DNA of 64,000 nt from Nocardia harenae NBRC 108248 (GCF_001612885.1 NZ_BDBH01000007.1:682001-746000); one strand, 5' to 3'. Positions 24,404 through 33,173 are shown, numbered from the stretch's first letter. Numbers and translations: made by a program. The notes: generated by a model from the letters alone, not told the origin.

Positions 24404-25486
24404 GTGAGCGGAAGCACGGAGTCCGGGCTGCGGCTCGGCGTACTCGACGGCGACGGCATCGGGCCGGAGGTGGTGGCGGCCACCACCGTGGTGGTCGACG
24501 CGGCGCTGGCCGCGGCGGGGGCGCCGCCGGTGGAGTGGGTGCCGCTGCCGTTCGGGCGCACCGCGCTGGACGAGTTCGGCGACGCGGTGCCGGAGCGCAC
24601 GCTGCGCGAGCTGGAGCGGCTGGACGCCTGGATCCTCGGCCCGCACGACAATGCCTCCTACCCGGGCGGGCACGCCGACCCGCCGAGCGGGCGCATCCGC
24701 AGGCACTTCCGGCTCTTCGCCAATATCCGCCCGGCCAAGGCGTTTCCGGGCGTGCGGGCGGCCGCGCCCGATATCGACCTGGTCATCGTGCGGGAGAACA
24801 CCGAGGGCTTCTACGCCGACCGGAACATGGCGATCGGGTCGGGGGAGTTCGCCCCGACCGCGGACGTCGCGCTCTCGGTCGGGCTGATCACCAGGACGGG
24901 CAGCGCCGCCATCGCGCACGAGGCGCTCCGGCTGGCGCGGGCGCGGCGCGGGCGGCTCACCATCGTGCACAAGGCCAACGTCCTCCCGCTGACCATGGGG
25001 CTCTTCCGCGCGGTCTGCTACGAGGTCGCCGCCGCGTACCCGGAGGTCGAGGTGACGGACGAGCACGTCGACGCCGCCGCGGCGCACCTGGTGCGCGCCG
25101 CCGCCGACTACGACGTGCTGGTGACCGAGAACCTGTTCGGCGACATCCTCTCCGATCTCGCCGGTGAGCTGAGCGGATCGCTCGGTATCGCGCCCTCGGT
25201 GAATTGCTCGGCGCGCAAGGCCATGGCGCAGGCGGTGCACGGCGCCGCGCCGGACATCGCGGGCAGCGGCATCGCGAATCCGGTTGCGCTGCAGAGCAGT
25301 GCTGCGCTGTTGCTGCGGCGGCTGGGTGAGCGCGGCGCGGATCCACGGACAGTGACGGCGGCCGATGCGCTCGAGGGCGCGCTCGCCGCGGCGCTGGCGT
25401 CCGGGGTGACCACCCCCGACCTCGGCGGCACCGCCACCACCAGCGAATTCACCGCGGCGGTCGTGGGCGGGCTCGGCACGCCGTAG
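24404..25486 (+). CDS. Isocitrate/isopropylmalate dehydrogenase family protein
   Basis: A 360-residue decarboxylating dehydrogenase. Recognisable parts are GVLDGDGIGPEVV at the N-terminus, the substrate-binding region with RHFRLFANIRPAK and VIVRENTEGFYA, the catalytic Lys in IVHKANVLPLTMGLF, and the metal-binding VTENLFGDILSDLAGELSGS. It resembles isopropylmalate, homoisocitrate and tartrate dehydrogenases; residues seen do not fix the substrate, and leuB may lie elsewhere in the genome. GTG 24404 follows CACGAT by 6 bases, a weak version of the leaderless layout. It is divergent from the 2H gene and 1.1 kb from the LeuA-domain gene. Confidence 0.85.
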   Translation: MSGSTESGLRLGVLDGDGIGPEVVAATTVVVDAALAAAGAPPVEWVPLPFGRTALDEFGDAVPERTLRELERLDAWILGPHDNASYPGGHADPPSGRIRRHFRLFANIRPAKAFPGVRAAAPDIDLVIVRENTEGFYADRNMAIGSGEFAPTADVALSVGLITRTGSAAIAHEALRLARARRGRLTIVHKANVLPLTMGLFRAVCYEVAAAYPEVEVTDEHVDAAAAHLVRAAADYDVLVTENLFGDILSDLAGELSGSLGIAPSVNCSARKAMAQAVHGAAPDIAGSGIANPVALQSSAALLLRRLGERGADPRTVTAADALEGALAAALASGVTTPDLGGTATTSEFTAAVVGGLGTP

Positions 25487-25554
25487 CGCCGGTGCCTGGA
25501 GGCCCCCGGCATTAATGTTCGGTTACTGTGCCCACACGGACGGTGCCGGTCGCC

Positions 25555-25560
25555 TAGATT
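25555..25560 (+). promoter_or_regulatory. Candidate -10 box for the polar amino-acid ABC operon
   Basis: TAGATT, 55 bases before the first start codon; no clear -35. Confidence 0.35.
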
Positions 25561-25615
25561 TGCCGAACGGGCGGTGGCGCCCGGGTTGTGCGATTTCGAC
25601 GTGTGGAGGTCTGCT

Positions 25616-26527
25616 GTGGCGGTTCGATCGGTGCTCGGCAGGCGGGCCCTGCGGGTGATGTGCGTGCTCACCGGCGGCGCGCTCGTCCTGACCGGGTGCA
25701 CCAGCAATACCGAAGACGGCGGCGCCGGGAGCGACGCGGAGAAGGTGCAGGTCGACAAGGTCGATGCCATCGCCGCGCAGCTCCCGGAGAAGCAGAAGCA
25801 GGCGGGCAAGCTGGTGATCGGGGTGAACGTCCCCTACCAGCCGAACGAGTACAAGGACGCCTCCGGCAAGATCGTCGGCTTCGACGTCGACCTGATGAAC
25901 GCGGTGACCGAGGTGCTCGGCGTCCAGGCGGAGTACGTGGAGTCCGCCTTCGAGAAGATCATCCCGGCCATCCAGGCGGGCACCTACGACGTCGGGATGT
26001 CCTCGATCACCGACTCCGAGGAGCGCGAGCAGCAGGTGGACTTCACCACCTACTTCAACGCGGGCATCCAGTGGGCGCAGCAGACCGGCAAGCCGGTCGA
26101 CCCGGAGAACGCCTGCGGCAAGAAGGTCGCGGTGCAGGCCACCACCGTCGAGCACACCGACGAGGTGCCAGCCAAGAGCGCCGCCTGCGTGGCCGCGGGC
26201 AAGCCCGCCATCGATATCCAGGCCTTCGACGAGCAGAGCCAGGCCACCAACGCGCTGATGCTCGGGCAGGTGGACGCCATGTCCGCCGACTCGCCGGTCA
26301 CCGCGTACGCCATCAAACAGGGCGGCGGCAAGATCGAATCGGCCGGTTCGGTCTTCGACTCGGCGCCGTACGGCTGGGCCGTGCCCAAGGGCTCGCCGCT
26401 GGCGGCCGCGCTGCAGCAGGCCGTGCAGCACCTGATCGACAACGGCCAGTACAAGACCATCACCGAGAACTGGGGTGTGCAGGACGGCGCCATCACCACC
26501 TCGGTGATCAACGGCGCGACGAGCTGA
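25616..26527 (+). CDS. Polar amino-acid ABC substrate-binding lipoprotein (family 3)
   Basis: A 303-residue binding protein of the glutamine/glutamate/lysine-arginine family (SBP_bac_3). The lipoprotein signal ends at LVLTGC (Cys about residue 28). Mature-domain motifs include GKLVIGVNVPYQPNEYKD, GFDVDLMNAVTEVLG, the conserved AGTYDVGMSSITDSEERE and the C-terminal INDNGQYK-like segment LIDNGQYKTITENWGV. GTG 25616 is supported by GGAGG eight bases upstream; longer starts lack one. First gene of a three-gene importer operon. The amino acid transported is not decidable from the motifs. Confidence 0.92.
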   Translation: MAVRSVLGRRALRVMCVLTGGALVLTGCTSNTEDGGAGSDAEKVQVDKVDAIAAQLPEKQKQAGKLVIGVNVPYQPNEYKDASGKIVGFDVDLMNAVTEVLGVQAEYVESAFEKIIPAIQAGTYDVGMSSITDSEEREQQVDFTTYFNAGIQWAQQTGKPVDPENACGKKVAVQATTVEHTDEVPAKSAACVAAGKPAIDIQAFDEQSQATNALMLGQVDAMSADSPVTAYAIKQGGGKIESAGSVFDSAPYGWAVPKGSPLAAALQQAVQHLIDNGQYKTITENWGVQDGAITTSVINGATS

Positions 26528-26528
26528 G

Positions 26529-27455
26529 ATGGCGGTCGACACCGCCAAGCCGGAGAGTGCCGAACCGGAGCCGATCAAGGCCGTCCCGCTGCGCAGGCCG
26601 GGCCGCTGGATCGCGGCCGCGCTGATCCTGGCGCTGGTCGGGCTGTTCCTCTACGGCGCCGCCACCAACGAGGCGTACCGCTGGGACACCTACTGGGCCT
26701 ACCTGCGCGACGAGCGGATCGTCGCGGGCGCGGTGGTGACGCTGGAGCTCACCGTGCTCGCCATGGTGATCGCGGTGCTGCTCGGCACCGTGCTCGCGGT
26801 CATGCGGCTCTCGCCGAACCCGGTGCTGCGCGCCAGCGCCTGGGTGTACCTGTGGATCTTCCGCGGCACCCCGGTCTTCGTGCAGCTGGTGTTCTGGGGG
26901 CTCTTCCCCTCGCTGTACCGGCAGATCCAGCTCGGGGTGCCGTTCGGGCCGAGCTTCTTCGAGCTGGACGTGCAGGGGCTGCAGGCCGCGTTCACCTTCG
27001 CGGTGATCGGGCTCGGGCTGAACGAGGCCGCGTACATGGCCGAGATCGTGCGCGCCGGGATCAACTCGGTGGGCGAGGGGCAGCGCGAGGCGTCGACGGC
27101 GCTCGGCATGTCCTGGAGCCAGACCATGCGCCGCACGGTGCTGCCGCAGGCCATGCGGGTGATCATCCCGCCCACCGGCAACGAGCTGATCGGCATGCTC
27201 AAGACCACCTCGCTGGTGACCGCGATCCCGCTCAGCACCGACCTCTACGGCCGGGCCCGCGACATCTACGGCGTGAACTTCCAGCCGATCCCGCTGCTGC
27301 TGGTCACCGCGACCTGGTACCTGGCCATCACCAGCGTGCTCATGGTCGGGCAGTACTACCTGGAGCGGCACTACTCGCGCGGGGCCTCGCGCCAGCTCAC
27401 CGCCAAGCAGCTGCGCGAGCTGGCCGAGGCGCAGAAGGTGGTGGAGCCGCGGTGA
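26529..27455 (+). CDS. Polar amino-acid ABC permease
   Basis: A 308-residue HisM/GlnP-type permease with five to six helices. It has a hydrophilic N-terminal arm, helix LILALVGLFLYGAA, the TVLELTVLA-like start of the permease domain (TLELTVLAMVIAVLLGTVLA), IFRGTPVFVQLVFWG and the ATPase-contact EAA loop in GQREASTALGMSWSQTMRRTVLPQA. One base separates it from the binding-protein stop. The stop overlaps the GTG of the ATPase gene. Confidence 0.93.
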   Translation: MAVDTAKPESAEPEPIKAVPLRRPGRWIAAALILALVGLFLYGAATNEAYRWDTYWAYLRDERIVAGAVVTLELTVLAMVIAVLLGTVLAVMRLSPNPVLRASAWVYLWIFRGTPVFVQLVFWGLFPSLYRQIQLGVPFGPSFFELDVQGLQAAFTFAVIGLGLNEAAYMAEIVRAGINSVGEGQREASTALGMSWSQTMRRTVLPQAMRVIIPPTGNELIGMLKTTSLVTAIPLSTDLYGRARDIYGVNFQPIPLLLVTATWYLAITSVLMVGQYYLERHYSRGASRQLTAKQLRELAEAQKVVEPR

Positions 27456-28216
27456 CCGAACCGATGATCCGGGCCGACCGGGTGTGCAAGAGCTTCGGCG
27501 CGCTCCGGGTGCTGCGCGGGGTCTCGCTGGAGGTGCCGCGCGGCGAGGTGCTCTGCCTGATCGGGCCCTCCGGCTCCGGCAAGTCCACCTTCCTGCGCTG
27601 CATCAACCACCTGGATCAGGTGAACGCGGGCCGGTTGTACGTGGACGGCGAGCTGGTCGGGTACCGGGAGAAGAACGGCAGGCTCTACGAGCTGCACCCG
27701 CGGGTCGCCGCGAAGCAGCGCCGGGAGATCGGCATGGTGTTCCAGCACTTCAACCTGTTCCCGCACCGCACCGCGCTGGAGAACGTGATCGAGGCGCCGA
27801 CCCAGGTCAAGGGCGTGCGCAAGGCGGACGCGGTGGCGCGGGCCAAGGAGCTGCTCGACCGGGTCGGCATGGTGGAGAAGGCGAATGCCTATCCCGCGCA
27901 GCTCTCCGGCGGGCAGCAGCAGCGGGTCGCCATCGCGCGAGCCCTCGCCATGGACCCCAAGCTCATGCTCTTCGACGAGCCGACCTCGGCGCTCGACCCG
28001 GAGCTGGTCGGCGAGGTGCTCACGGTCATGCGCGAGCTCGCCGCCTCCGGCATGACCATGGTGGTGGTGACGCACGAGATGGGGTTCGCCAGGGAGGTCG
28101 CCGACCAGCTGGTGTTCATGGACGGCGGGGTCGTGGTGGAGTCCGGGAAGCCGAAGGAGGTGCTGGCGGCGCCGAAACAGGAACGCACGCAGGCATTCCT
28201 GTCCCGGCTGCTGTAG
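27452..28216 (+). CDS. Polar amino-acid ABC ATPase
   Basis: A 254-residue GlnQ/HisP-type ATPase. Walker A GPSGSGKST, Q-loop VFQHFNLFPH, signature LSGGQQQR, Walker B LMLFDEPTSALDPE and H-loop VVTHEM are intact. There is a short insertion after the A-loop (VGYREKNGRLYELHPRVAAK), as seen in HisP-like proteins. The GTG at 27452 overlaps the permease stop (GTGA). The gene ends the operon; no strong terminator is obvious, and the decayed LysR frame reads into it from the opposite strand. Confidence 0.94.
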   Translation: MTEPMIRADRVCKSFGALRVLRGVSLEVPRGEVLCLIGPSGSGKSTFLRCINHLDQVNAGRLYVDGELVGYREKNGRLYELHPRVAAKQRREIGMVFQHFNLFPHRTALENVIEAPTQVKGVRKADAVARAKELLDRVGMVEKANAYPAQLSGGQQQRVAIARALAMDPKLMLFDEPTSALDPELVGEVLTVMRELAASGMTMVVVTHEMGFAREVADQLVFMDGGVVVESGKPKEVLAAPKQERTQAFLSRLL

Positions 28217-28419
28217 GAGCCGCTGCTCGGCTGGGTGAGTGCGACCGCGCGGTGCCTGCCCGGCTCGGTAGTGCGGAAACGCGCTGGTGTAGCGCGGCGG
28301 GGCCGCCGCCACGCGAGGCGCGAGGGCACACTCGGCCCCCGCGCCACGCCGAACGAGCAGGCTCGGCGGCTGCCGAATGCCGGGCTCCGTCCGCTGACCG
28401 GCACCGCGTGAGCCGGGAG

Positions 28420-29263
28420 CAAAGGCCGCGCGTAAAGCCGTGACGAGTGCTGCGGCCGCTGGGCCGCGGGAGTTCTCGGCGTTCCAGACGAGGGCGAGGC
28501 GGCCGCGGATCTCGGGGGTCAGCGGGATGGCGCGGACCCCGAACGCGGCCGCCTCCTCCGGTTCCAGCCCCGGCACCACGGCGATCCCGAACCCGCGCGC
28601 GGCGAGCCGGAGCAGCAGCGGGGGAGCGGCCGCCTCGAACGCCACCTCGGCGCGGAACCCCGCCGCCGCGCACGCCTTCTCCAGCTCGGCCCTGACCCCG
28701 GTGCCGGTCGGCAGGCAGATCAGCGGCTCGTCGCGCAGCGCGCCCACCTCGAGCACCGCACCGAATCCATCGGCATCCGCCGCCACCGCCGCGACCACGG
28801 GCGTGTCCAGCACGATCTGCACCCCGAGCCGGGGATCCGGCGGGTCGCTGGTGAGCGAGACCAGCGCGGCGTCCAGGTCGCCGCGCAGCACCGCCGCCAG
28901 CATCTCGGCGGAGATGTCCTCGGTGAGCCCGATGGCGATCCCCGGGTGCGCGGCGTGGAATCCGGCGAGCGCCCCCGCCACGTCGAACTCGTCCGCGGTG
29001 GCGCCGGAGATGAGCCCGATCCGCACCTGCCCGCGCAGCAGCCCGGTGAACTCGTCCGCCACCCGCCCGGCTCGCTCCGCCGCGGCCAGCGCGGCCCTGG
29101 CGTGCGGCAGCACCGCCGCCCCCGCCTCGGTGAGCGTCACCCGCCTGCCGCCGCGGTGCAGCAGCGGTAGCCCGAGTTCCTTCTCCAGCTGCCTGAGCTG
29201 CGCGCTCAGCCCCGGCTGGGTGACGTGCAGCCGCTCGGCGGCGCGGGTGAAGCCGCCCTCGTC
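28420..29263 (-). pseudogene. LysR-family regulator, lacking its first helix and its stop
   Basis: From the 29263 side the frame reads DEGGFTRAAERLHVTQPGLS, the second half of a LysR winged-helix domain, followed by the linker helix and an effector domain (VRIGLISGATADEFDVAGAL ... RLALVWNAENSRG). The normal first 12-14 residues (MELRQLRYFVxVA) are missing: upstream of DEGG the sequence is antisense to an FAD oxidoreductase. The nearest possible start is a GTG four codons before DEGG, giving a broken HTH. At the other end no stop occurs where a LysR protein should finish (about 28440), and the frame stays open across the ABC ATPase. Both faults point to a decayed gene. Confidence 0.72.
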
Positions 29264-30511
29264 CCCTACGCCCACAACCCCGACCTGATCGCCGAGCCGC
29301 GCACGGCCGCGGAGGTGGTGGCCGCCGTCCGGCACGCCGCCGAGCGCGACCTGCCGATCGGCGTGCACGCCACCGGCCACGGCCTCTCGGTCCCGCTCGA
29401 CGGCGGCGTGCTCATCGACACCGTGCACCTGGACGGCCTGTGGATCGACCCCGAGACCCGGATCGCCCGGGTGGAGGCCGGAGTCCGCGCGGGCACTCTG
29501 CTCGAGGCCGCCGCCGAGCACGGCCTGGCGCCGCTCTCCGGCTCCTCGCCATCGGTGAGCGTGATCGGCTACCTGCTCGGCAGCGGCCTCGGGCTGCTCG
29601 CCAGGCACTACGGCTACGCCGCCGACCGGGTGCGCGCGCTGAAGCTGGTGACCGCCGACGGCGAGCTGCGCAGGCTGGTGCCGGGCGACGCGCTGTTCGG
29701 CGCGGTGCTCGGCACCGTCGGTGCCTTCGGCGTCGTCACCGCCGTCGAGCTCGAGCTGCTCCCGGTGGCCGAGATCTACGGCGGCCAGCTCGTCTTCGAC
29801 GCCGAGCTCACCGGGCCGGTGCTCGACGCCTGGCGGGCCTGGGCCGCGACCGCGCCGGAGACCGTCACCTCCTCGGCCGGGCTGCTCACCTACCCCGACC
29901 TCGAGCAGCTGCCGCCGTTCCTGCGCGGCCGCTCGGTGGTGAGCCTGCGCATCGCCTTCGAGGGTTCCGCGGCCGAGGGGGAGCGGCTGGTCGCACCGCT
30001 CCGCGCGGCCGGTGCGACGATCACCGACGACCTGCGGACCATGCCGTACGCGCAATCCGGCAGCATCCACCGCGAGCCGCCGGAGCCGCACGGCTACGCC
30101 GCCACCAATGCCGCGCTGCGCGGCTTCGACGCCGACGCGCAGCACGCCCTGCTCGCCGTCACCGGCCCGGACACCGTGGTCGACATCAGGCAGCTCGGCG
30201 GCGCGCTGCGCGAGCCGGGGAGGTCCGGCGCGGCCATCGACTTCCGCGAGGCGGAGTTCCTGGTCCGGGTGATCACCGCCGCCGACGGCCCCGGCCCGGT
30301 CCCCGCGCTCGACGCCGTGCGCACCGCCCTCGCCCCCTTGACCCTCGGCCACCAGCTCGGCTTCCTCTACGGGGCCGCCGACGCGGCGGGCGAGGCGCAG
30401 ACCAGGGCCGGTTTCAGCCCCGGCACCTACGACCGGCTGGCCGCGCTCAAGGCCGAGTACGACCCGGCCGCCCGCTTCCGCGCCACCCGGGTCATCGTCC
30501 CCGAGCGCTGA
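29255..30511 (+). pseudogene. FAD-binding oxidoreductase (BBE/6-hydroxynicotine oxidase type), 5'-truncated
   Basis: About 418 residues from ALVPYAHNPDLIAEPRTAAE onward. It keeps the FAD_binding_4 domain (VHATGHGLSVPLDGGVLIDT with a His suited to flavin attachment, GLLARHYGYAADRVRALKLV, VLGTVGAFGVVTAVELELLP) and the BBE C-terminal segment YDRLAALKAEYDPAARFRAT. About 30 residues normally before the first alpha/beta unit are missing, and the frame upstream is the antisense of LysR coding sequence. A start at 29225 (MQPLGGAGEA) would read through LysR codons. It could still be translated, but the FAD domain is incomplete and the native promoter is gone. Confidence 0.7.
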
Positions 30512-30542
30512 ACCCGCCCTTCCGGCGAACCGGACATCCTGC

Positions 30543-30559
30543 TATCGTGGTGATATCAC
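30543..30559 (+). promoter_or_regulatory. Candidate -10 box plus GTGATATCAC palindrome before the SPFH gene
   Basis: TATCGT (30543-30548), with TTCCGG 17 bases upstream as a weak -35. The perfect 10-bp palindrome GTGATATCAC (30550-30559) covers the expected transcription start, and a further TTGATAC follows. The position suits a repressor; the ribbon-helix-helix protein encoded two genes on is the obvious candidate. Confidence 0.45.
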
Positions 30560-30579
30560 TTTGATACTGGGAGGATGTC

Positions 30580-31461
30580 ATGGAGCTTCGACCCGCATGG
30601 CACGTCAACGGGTTCGCGGTCCTGGTGGCGTGGTTCGTGCTCACGCTCGGCTTCGGCGCGGCGGCGGCCTACGGCTTCGTGGTCGCGAGCCGCGACGGCA
30701 GCGCCCCGGCGCTGGTCGCGGCGATCGCCGCCACCGTGCTCGCGGTGGTGGTGTTGATCCTGGCCAGCGGGCTGATCGTGGTGAATCCGAACGAGGCCAA
30801 GATCGTCCAGTTCTTCGGCCGCTACATCGGCTCGGTCAGCGAGCCCGGGTTCTTCGCGGTGCTCCCGCTCACCGACCGCAAGAGCATCTCGCTGCGGGTG
30901 CGCAACTTCGAGACGCAGAAGCTCAAGGTCAACGATGCCGACGGCAGCCCGGTGGAGATCGCCGCGGTGGTGGTCTACCGGGTGGTGGACAGCTTCAAGG
31001 CGGCCTTCGCGGTGGACGACTACGAGGAGTACGTGGAGACCCAGTCCGAGGCGGCGGTCAGGCACCTGGCCACCACGCACCCCTACGACTCACACGAGGT
31101 CGGCACCAGCCTGCGGGACGGCGCCGAGATCGCCGAGGAGCTCACCGTCGAGCTGCGCGAGCGCACCGAGCTGGCAGGCATCGAGGTGCTCGAGGCCAGG
31201 ATCACGCACCTCGCCTACGCGCCGGAGATCGCCCAGGCCATGCTGGTGCGGCAGCAGGCCGCGCAGGTGGTGGCGGCGCGCACCCGGATCGTGGAGGGCG
31301 CGGTCGGGATGGTCGGGCTGGCGCTGGACCGGCTCAGCGAGCAGGGCGTGGTCGAGCTGGACGAGGAGCGCCGCGCCGCCATGGTCTCCAACCTGCTGGT
31401 GGTGCTCTGCGGCGACCGGGCGACCCAGCCCGTGGTCAACGCGGGCTCGCTCTACGGCTGA
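30580..31461 (+). CDS. SPFH/band 7 domain membrane protein
   Basis: A 293-residue protein with two N-terminal membrane helices (about residues 11-35 and 43-65) and an SPFH domain from NPNEAKIVQFFGRYIG through the helical region with ITHLAYAPEIAQAMLVRQQA. SPFH proteins form oligomeric cages or microdomains in membranes. The C-terminus ends with a short helix (MVSNLLVVLCGDRA). The ATG at 30580 has a GGGAGG site. It is followed after 12 bases by a small ribbon-helix-helix gene; the pairing is seen in many actinobacteria, where the small partner is often labelled antitoxin. Function of the pair is unknown. Confidence 0.88.
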   Translation: MELRPAWHVNGFAVLVAWFVLTLGFGAAAAYGFVVASRDGSAPALVAAIAATVLAVVVLILASGLIVVNPNEAKIVQFFGRYIGSVSEPGFFAVLPLTDRKSISLRVRNFETQKLKVNDADGSPVEIAAVVVYRVVDSFKAAFAVDDYEEYVETQSEAAVRHLATTHPYDSHEVGTSLRDGAEIAEELTVELRERTELAGIEVLEARITHLAYAPEIAQAMLVRQQAAQVVAARTRIVEGAVGMVGLALDRLSEQGVVELDEERRAAMVSNLLVVLCGDRATQPVVNAGSLYG

Positions 31462-31473
31462 GCGGGGGCCCGG

Positions 31474-31674
31474 ATGGCCGAACGCAAGAAACTCCTGCTC
31501 CGCCTCGATCCGGCGGTGTACGACGCGATCGCCAGGTGGGCCGCCGACGACCTGCGCAGTGTGAACGCCCAGATGGAGTTCGCCCTCCGGCTGGCGCTGG
31601 ACCAGGCGGGCCGGAATCCGAAAAGCGGTCGGTCCACCCGGGATTCGGCGGCAGGCGAAGAAGCGGAACCCTGA
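31474..31674 (+). CDS. Ribbon-helix-helix (Arc-like) DNA-binding protein
   Basis: A 66-residue protein. Residues 4-45 (KKLLLRLDPAVYDAIARWAADD, then LRSVNAQMEFALRLAL) form the beta strand plus two helices of an Arc/MetJ fold, with NAQ at the turn between helices. A hydrophilic Ser/Glu tail follows. It probably binds DNA as a dimer and may repress its own operon through the GTGATATCAC palindrome upstream of the SPFH gene. No toxin-like partner other than the SPFH protein is present, so a toxin-antitoxin label is not supported. Confidence 0.78.
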   Translation: MAERKKLLLRLDPAVYDAIARWAADDLRSVNAQMEFALRLALDQAGRNPKSGRSTRDSAAGEEAEP

Positions 31675-31716
31675 CCGGAGCGGTAGCGGAGCGAGTGCCG
31701 ACGGCACCCGCTCCGC

Positions 31717-31722
31717 TACCGT
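31717..31722 (+). promoter_or_regulatory. Leaderless -10 box for the 31729 gene
   Basis: TACCGT, then 6 bases, then GTG 31729, with no ribosome site. Confidence 0.5.
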
Positions 31723-31728
31723 GTCCGC

Positions 31729-32316
31729 GTGCCGCTCTCCTTCGACCTCACCGGAATGCAGGCGCTCGACGACAGCACCTGGGGGGATCCCGTCACCCGC
31801 GACGTGGTCGCCGTGCACTTCTTCGATATCGCGCCGGAGCTGCCCGCCGGCCTGGACGACGCCCAGACGCTGCGGCGCAGGCTCGCCGAGCACCACGCCG
31901 CCTCCGGTTGCTTGATCGAGGCGCTCGTCATCTGGGTGGACTCGCTGCCCGCGCTGCTCCGGGTGGAGAAGGTGCCGATGCCGTTCGCCCCCGGCAAGTT
32001 GGCCTATTCCGCCTCGATCCTGGTGCCGCGGGCGCGGTGCAGCGCGGTGCTGCAGATCATCTGCCCCGAGGTGGGGAGCCCGATCGCCCGCGACGTGGTG
32101 GTGACCCAGCAGGCCGAGACCAGGAACCGCAGGCGCGGCCACCCGTACGCGCCGGGGTTGCAGGGCAGGCTCCCGTTCACCTCCGCGGACGACGTGCGCT
32201 GGGACGAGAGCTTCCCCGACCACCCGCTCAGCCGGGCGCGGCGCTGGGTGGTGCAGACCGTGCCGACGGTCCGGGTGGACCCGGAGTTCGCGGCGCTGGA
32301 GCCGTACTGCGGCTGA
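31729..32316 (+). CDS. Hypothetical protein
   Basis: A 195-residue soluble protein I cannot place. It starts with GTG 31729, six bases after a -10-like box. It reads MPLSFDLTGMQALDDSTWGD, with mixed alpha/beta character in the first 120 residues (VAVHFFDIAP, EALVIWVDSLPALLRVEKVP, YSASILVPRARCSAVLQIIC) and an Arg/Pro-rich second half. No signal peptide or membrane segment. The size and the ALLRVEKVP/QGRLPFT segments suggest a conserved actinobacterial family, but that is an impression only. It converges on the methyltransferase gene with a 4-base gap. Confidence 0.7.
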   Translation: MPLSFDLTGMQALDDSTWGDPVTRDVVAVHFFDIAPELPAGLDDAQTLRRRLAEHHAASGCLIEALVIWVDSLPALLRVEKVPMPFAPGKLAYSASILVPRARCSAVLQIICPEVGSPIARDVVVTQQAETRNRRRGHPYAPGLQGRLPFTSADDVRWDESFPDHPLSRARRWVVQTVPTVRVDPEFAALEPYCG

Positions 32317-32320
32317 GCCG

Positions 32321-33166
32321 TCAGGGCCTGCGGGTCACGAAGATGGCGGTGCCGGGGAAGATCTCGCCGCGCAGCGGGCTCCACTGCCCCCACTCCCGGT
32401 CCAGCCACTCCGGCCAGTCCGGCTCCACGATGTCGAGCAGCTCCAGCCCGGCGGCGACGATCTCGCGCACCCGGTCGCCGATCGTGCGGTGGTGCTCCAC
32501 ATAGACCGGGGTGCCGTCGGCGCCGAGCTCGACGTACGGGCTGCGGTCGAAGTAGGACTGCTGCGCGACCAGCCCGTCCGGGCCGGGGTCGTCCCTGAAG
32601 ATCCAGCGCATGGGGTGGTTCACCGCGAAGACCCAGCGCCCGCCCGGCCGCAGCACCCGCGCCACCTCGCGCATGACCGCCGCCGAGTCGGCCACGAACG
32701 GCACCGCGCCGAAGGCCGAGCAGGCCAGGTCGAAGCTCCGATCCGGGAACGGCAGTTTCTCGGCGTCGGCCTGCACCAGCGGCACCACCGGCCCGCCGCG
32801 CGCCATCACCGCGACGCCCCGGCGCAGCATGCCGGCCGAGATGTCCAGCCCCACCGGGTGCGCGCCGTTGCTCGCCAGCCAGCGCGCGCAGGGGGCCGAG
32901 CCGCAGCCGATCTCCAGCACGTCGCGCCCGGCGACCTCGCCGAGCAGGTGCCAGTCGCCCTCGTGCAGCCCCTCCGGGCACCAGACGAATTCGCCGGTCG
33001 GGGAGTCGACGCCGAGGAAGCTCGCGTGCTCGCGGTGGTAATCCGCGGCATCGGCGTCCCACCAGCGCCGATTGGCCGTGCTGCTGGCGGCCGAGCCGGC
33101 CGGGACGCGGGCGACGGCGGTCACCCCGAAGTCGGCCTCGGCGGCCGCGTGGCGGTGGTCGGACAC
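32321..33166 (-). CDS. Class I SAM-dependent methyltransferase
   Basis: A 281-residue enzyme of the Methyltransf_11 type. SAM-binding motif I is DVLEIGCGSAPCARWLA, motif II ends with GLDISAGML, QADAEKLPFPDRSFDLACSAFG covers the acidic post-II/motif region, and MREVARVLRPGGRWVFAVNHP is the usual post-III helix-strand. The N-terminal 50 residues include NRRWWDADAADYHREHASFL, common in this subgroup. Substrate is unknown. GTG 33166 lies 7 bases after TAGGCT on the minus strand, so it is likely leaderless. Confidence 0.87.
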   Translation of the reverse strand: MSDHRHAAAEADFGVTAVARVPAGSAASSTANRRWWDADAADYHREHASFLGVDSPTGEFVWCPEGLHEGDWHLLGEVAGRDVLEIGCGSAPCARWLASNGAHPVGLDISAGMLRRGVAVMARGGPVVPLVQADAEKLPFPDRSFDLACSAFGAVPFVADSAAVMREVARVLRPGGRWVFAVNHPMRWIFRDDPGPDGLVAQQSYFDRSPYVELGADGTPVYVEHHRTIGDRVREIVAAGLELLDIVEPDWPEWLDREWGQWSPLRGEIFPGTAIFVTRRP

Positions 33167-33173
33167 CCCCGCG

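Noticed and set aside
31474..31674. Toxin-antitoxin system at the RHH gene
   Set aside because: The only partner is an SPFH membrane protein with no toxin-like fold; the RHH domain alone does not justify the label.
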